From the NCBI GenBank assembly GCA_018725175.1, contig QLTX01000004.1, forward strand, positions 1 through 35,128: a DNA stretch of 35,128 bases. The letters run 5' to 3'. Source of the DNA: Candidatus Psychracetigena formicireducens (GTDB taxonomy: Bacteria > Coprothermobacterota > HKB111). Shown piece after piece: positions 34,465-35,128 of the stretch. A program made the translations under genes and the position numbers. Every line of letters starts with the position of its first letter. The stretch's first letter is position 1. The notes beneath the pieces were generated by a model, which was given only the letters and a program-made list of their open reading frames with translations, did not search any database and was not told where the DNA came from.

Positions 34465-34473
34465 ATTATATCA
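34465..34473 (-). promoter_or_regulatory. Extended -10 promoter for the panB unit
   Basis: Minus-strand TGATATAAT (34473-34465) is a consensus extended -10 located 36 bp before the U32-like start. The -35 region (around CAGAAA) is poor, usual for extended -10 promoters. The same nonamer precedes the tRNA cluster. Confidence 0.55.
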
Positions 34474-34545
34474 GAAATATTTAATTTTTTCTGGAAAAAT
34501 AAAGTGAAATCATCAAAGAACAATAAAAAGGTTGGAGCAAATAGA

Positions 34546-34621
34546 TGGTACCCCCAAGGGGATTCGAACCCCTGCCGCGGCCTTGAAAGGGCCGTGTCCT
34601 AGGCCTCTAGACGATGGGGGC
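34546..34621 (-). tRNA. tRNA-Glu (anticodon TTC)
   Basis: 76-nt cloverleaf with anticodon loop CTTTCAA on a CGGCC/GGCCG stem, T-arm GGGG-TTCGAAT-CCCC and encoded CCA. The acceptor stem has a G1-U72 wobble. Third of three tandem tRNA genes, 13 bp after tRNA-Met. Confidence 0.95.
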
Positions 34622-34634
34622 CTAAAATAATGCC

Positions 34635-34710
34635 TGGTGGGCCCACCTGGGGTCGGACCAGGAACCTTCCGGTTATGAGCCGGTGGCTCTGCCAGTTGAG
34701 CTATGGGCCC
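34635..34710 (-). tRNA. tRNA with anticodon CAT (elongator Met or Ile2)
   Basis: 76-nt cloverleaf: acceptor GGGCCCA/TGGGCCC, anticodon loop CTCATAA, encoded CCA. CAT may mean elongator methionine or, after lysidine modification, isoleucine-2; I cannot decide from sequence. The initiator is excluded by the fully paired acceptor end. Odd points: the T-loop reads TCCGACC, with C instead of the near-universal T at position 55, and pair 27-43 is an A-A mismatch. Confidence 0.9.
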
Positions 34711-34725
34711 ACTATTAGCTAAATC

Positions 34726-34800
34726 TGGCTGCTCGGGCAGGACTTGAACCTGCAACCAGACGGTTAACAGCCGCCTGCTCTACCATTGAGCTACCGAGCA
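34726..34800 (-). tRNA. tRNA-Asn (anticodon GTT)
   Basis: 75-nt cloverleaf: acceptor TGCTCGG/CCGAGCA with G discriminator, anticodon loop CTGTTAA, T-arm GCAGG-TTCAAGT-CCTGC, encoded CCA. First of three tRNA genes on the minus strand. Confidence 0.95.
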
Positions 34801-34815
34801 ATATTGTCAGGATTT

Positions 34816-34824
34816 ATTATATCA
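34816..34824 (-). promoter_or_regulatory. Extended -10 promoter for the tRNA cluster
   Basis: Minus-strand TGATATAAT (34824-34816) lies 16 bp before the tRNA-Asn 5' end, placing the start site about 8 bases upstream of the mature tRNA. No good -35 is seen. It is identical to the element at 34465-34473. Confidence 0.55.
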
Positions 34825-34928
34825 TAATCAAGCAATAGTTAGCGAATTACGAATTGCCTCCTCAAAAATCTTTAGGAAACTGATTCATTGCCTCATGAGA
34901 AAATCTATACAAAATATAGTATCCTGCC

Positions 34929-34975
34929 TCCAGAGTCTCTAACCCAGTGTCACTCTGAACTTAATCCAGAGTCTC
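34929..34975. repeat. Intergenic repeat with hairpin
   Basis: TCCAGAGTCTC occurs at 34929-34939 and again at 34965-34975. The second copy ends a segment reading GTCACTCTGAACTTAATCC just before it, where CTCTG can pair with CAGAG over a 9-nt loop. The segment resembles intergenic repeats of the form GTCATTCTGAACTT...CAGAATCTC seen by the hundreds in various bacterial genomes. One window cannot show copy number. Confidence 0.45.
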
Positions 34976-35112
34976 CCTCACTTTATTTTTGCGATCCCCG
35001 AACCTATTCACCAATCTCCAATAGGTGCAGGGTGCATAATGACTTCTTTTTTTGTCTCTGATTATATGAAAGCACCTTAGAACAACCGACAGTTTATACT
35101 GTTAGTAAGAAT

Positions 35113-35128
35113 AAGGAGGTACTACCAT
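35113..35128 (+). promoter_or_regulatory. Ribosome binding site of a plus-strand gene cut by the edge
   Basis: AAGGAGGT (35113-35120), then six bases and AT at 35127-35128, exactly where an ATG would be expected. The gene itself is outside the window. It would be the only plus-strand gene and be transcribed divergently from the tRNA cluster. Confidence 0.5.

Larger units (their letters stand above)
34801..35128. other. Non-coding region between the tRNA cluster and a plus-strand gene
   Basis: 328 bases with no credible coding frame. It holds the tRNA promoter (34816-34824), a repeated element (34929-34975), a short inverted repeat ACAGT-TTAT-ACTGT (35089-35102) overlapping a TATACT that could be a plus-strand -10, and a ribosome site at the right edge. 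It is a divergent promoter region: the tRNA genes leave to the left and another gene to the right. Confidence 0.7.

Noticed and set aside
34513-34755. An 80-codon minus-strand open frame
   Set aside because: It runs through the tRNA-Glu and CAT tRNA genes and into tRNA-Asn, and its residues are translated tRNA sequence.
1-35128. Mobile elements, prophage or CRISPR arrays
   Set aside because: No transposase, integrase, phage or Cas gene and no regularly spaced repeats are visible; the gene content is housekeeping and redox.

Overview
This 35 kb window comes from a low-GC anaerobic bacterium. The best fit is a Clostridia-like Firmicute or a neighbouring deep-branching lineage; the sequence does not fix the genus. 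Support comes from a six-subunit Rnf complex, a hydrogenase-like sensory cassette, the paired Prp protease and L27 precursor with a cleavable N-terminus, ThyX rather than ThyA, CCA-encoding tRNA genes, strong AGGAGG ribosome binding sites and frequent TTG/GTG starts. Nothing looks mobile: I see no transposase, integrase, phage gene or CRISPR array. Every complete gene lies on the minus strand, so transcription runs from high to low coordinates.

In the direction of transcription, the window opens with three tRNA genes (Asn, Met/Ile2 CAT, Glu; 34800-34546). A short metabolic group follows: a U32-like protein, PanB and a class III aminotransferase (34429-31264). Next are a membrane-anchored SH3-domain protein and the ribosomal unit rplU-prp-rpmA (30538-29607), closed by a long-loop terminator. 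A fresh promoter then starts rpsB-tsf-pyrH-frr-cdsA-rseP-ispG, a family 2 glycosyltransferase and valS (29376-20517). The canonical neighbours uppS and dxr are missing from this block.

The accessory core runs from 20527 to 8085. First comes a putative redox-sensing cassette: DRTGG protein, CBS/ATPase fusion, [FeFe]-hydrogenase-like iron-sulfur protein, second DRTGG protein and PHP-domain protein. It overlaps directly into rnfCDGEAB. After rnfB come a Memo-like protein and an AmmeMemoRadiSam-type radical SAM enzyme, but no AMMECR1 domain. ApbE (flavin transferase for RnfG and RnfD), a NusG domain II protein, a Gx-transporter-family membrane protein and a small DUF4321-like membrane protein complete the block. 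Most joints are 1-47 bp overlaps, so these genes are probably co-expressed.

The last part (8024-200) is the rod-shape wall-synthesis set mreBCD-mrdA-rodA, then a cyclodeaminase-family folate enzyme, rho and thyX, ended by a strong hairpin at 122-161. The right edge (34801-35128) is non-coding and ends in a ribosome binding site for a plus-strand gene that begins just outside the window.

The most interesting hypothesis is that the 8-20 kb block is one redox unit: Rnf, its flavinylation machinery and a hydrogenase-derived sensor with signalling partners, plus a Memo/radical SAM pair of unknown role.
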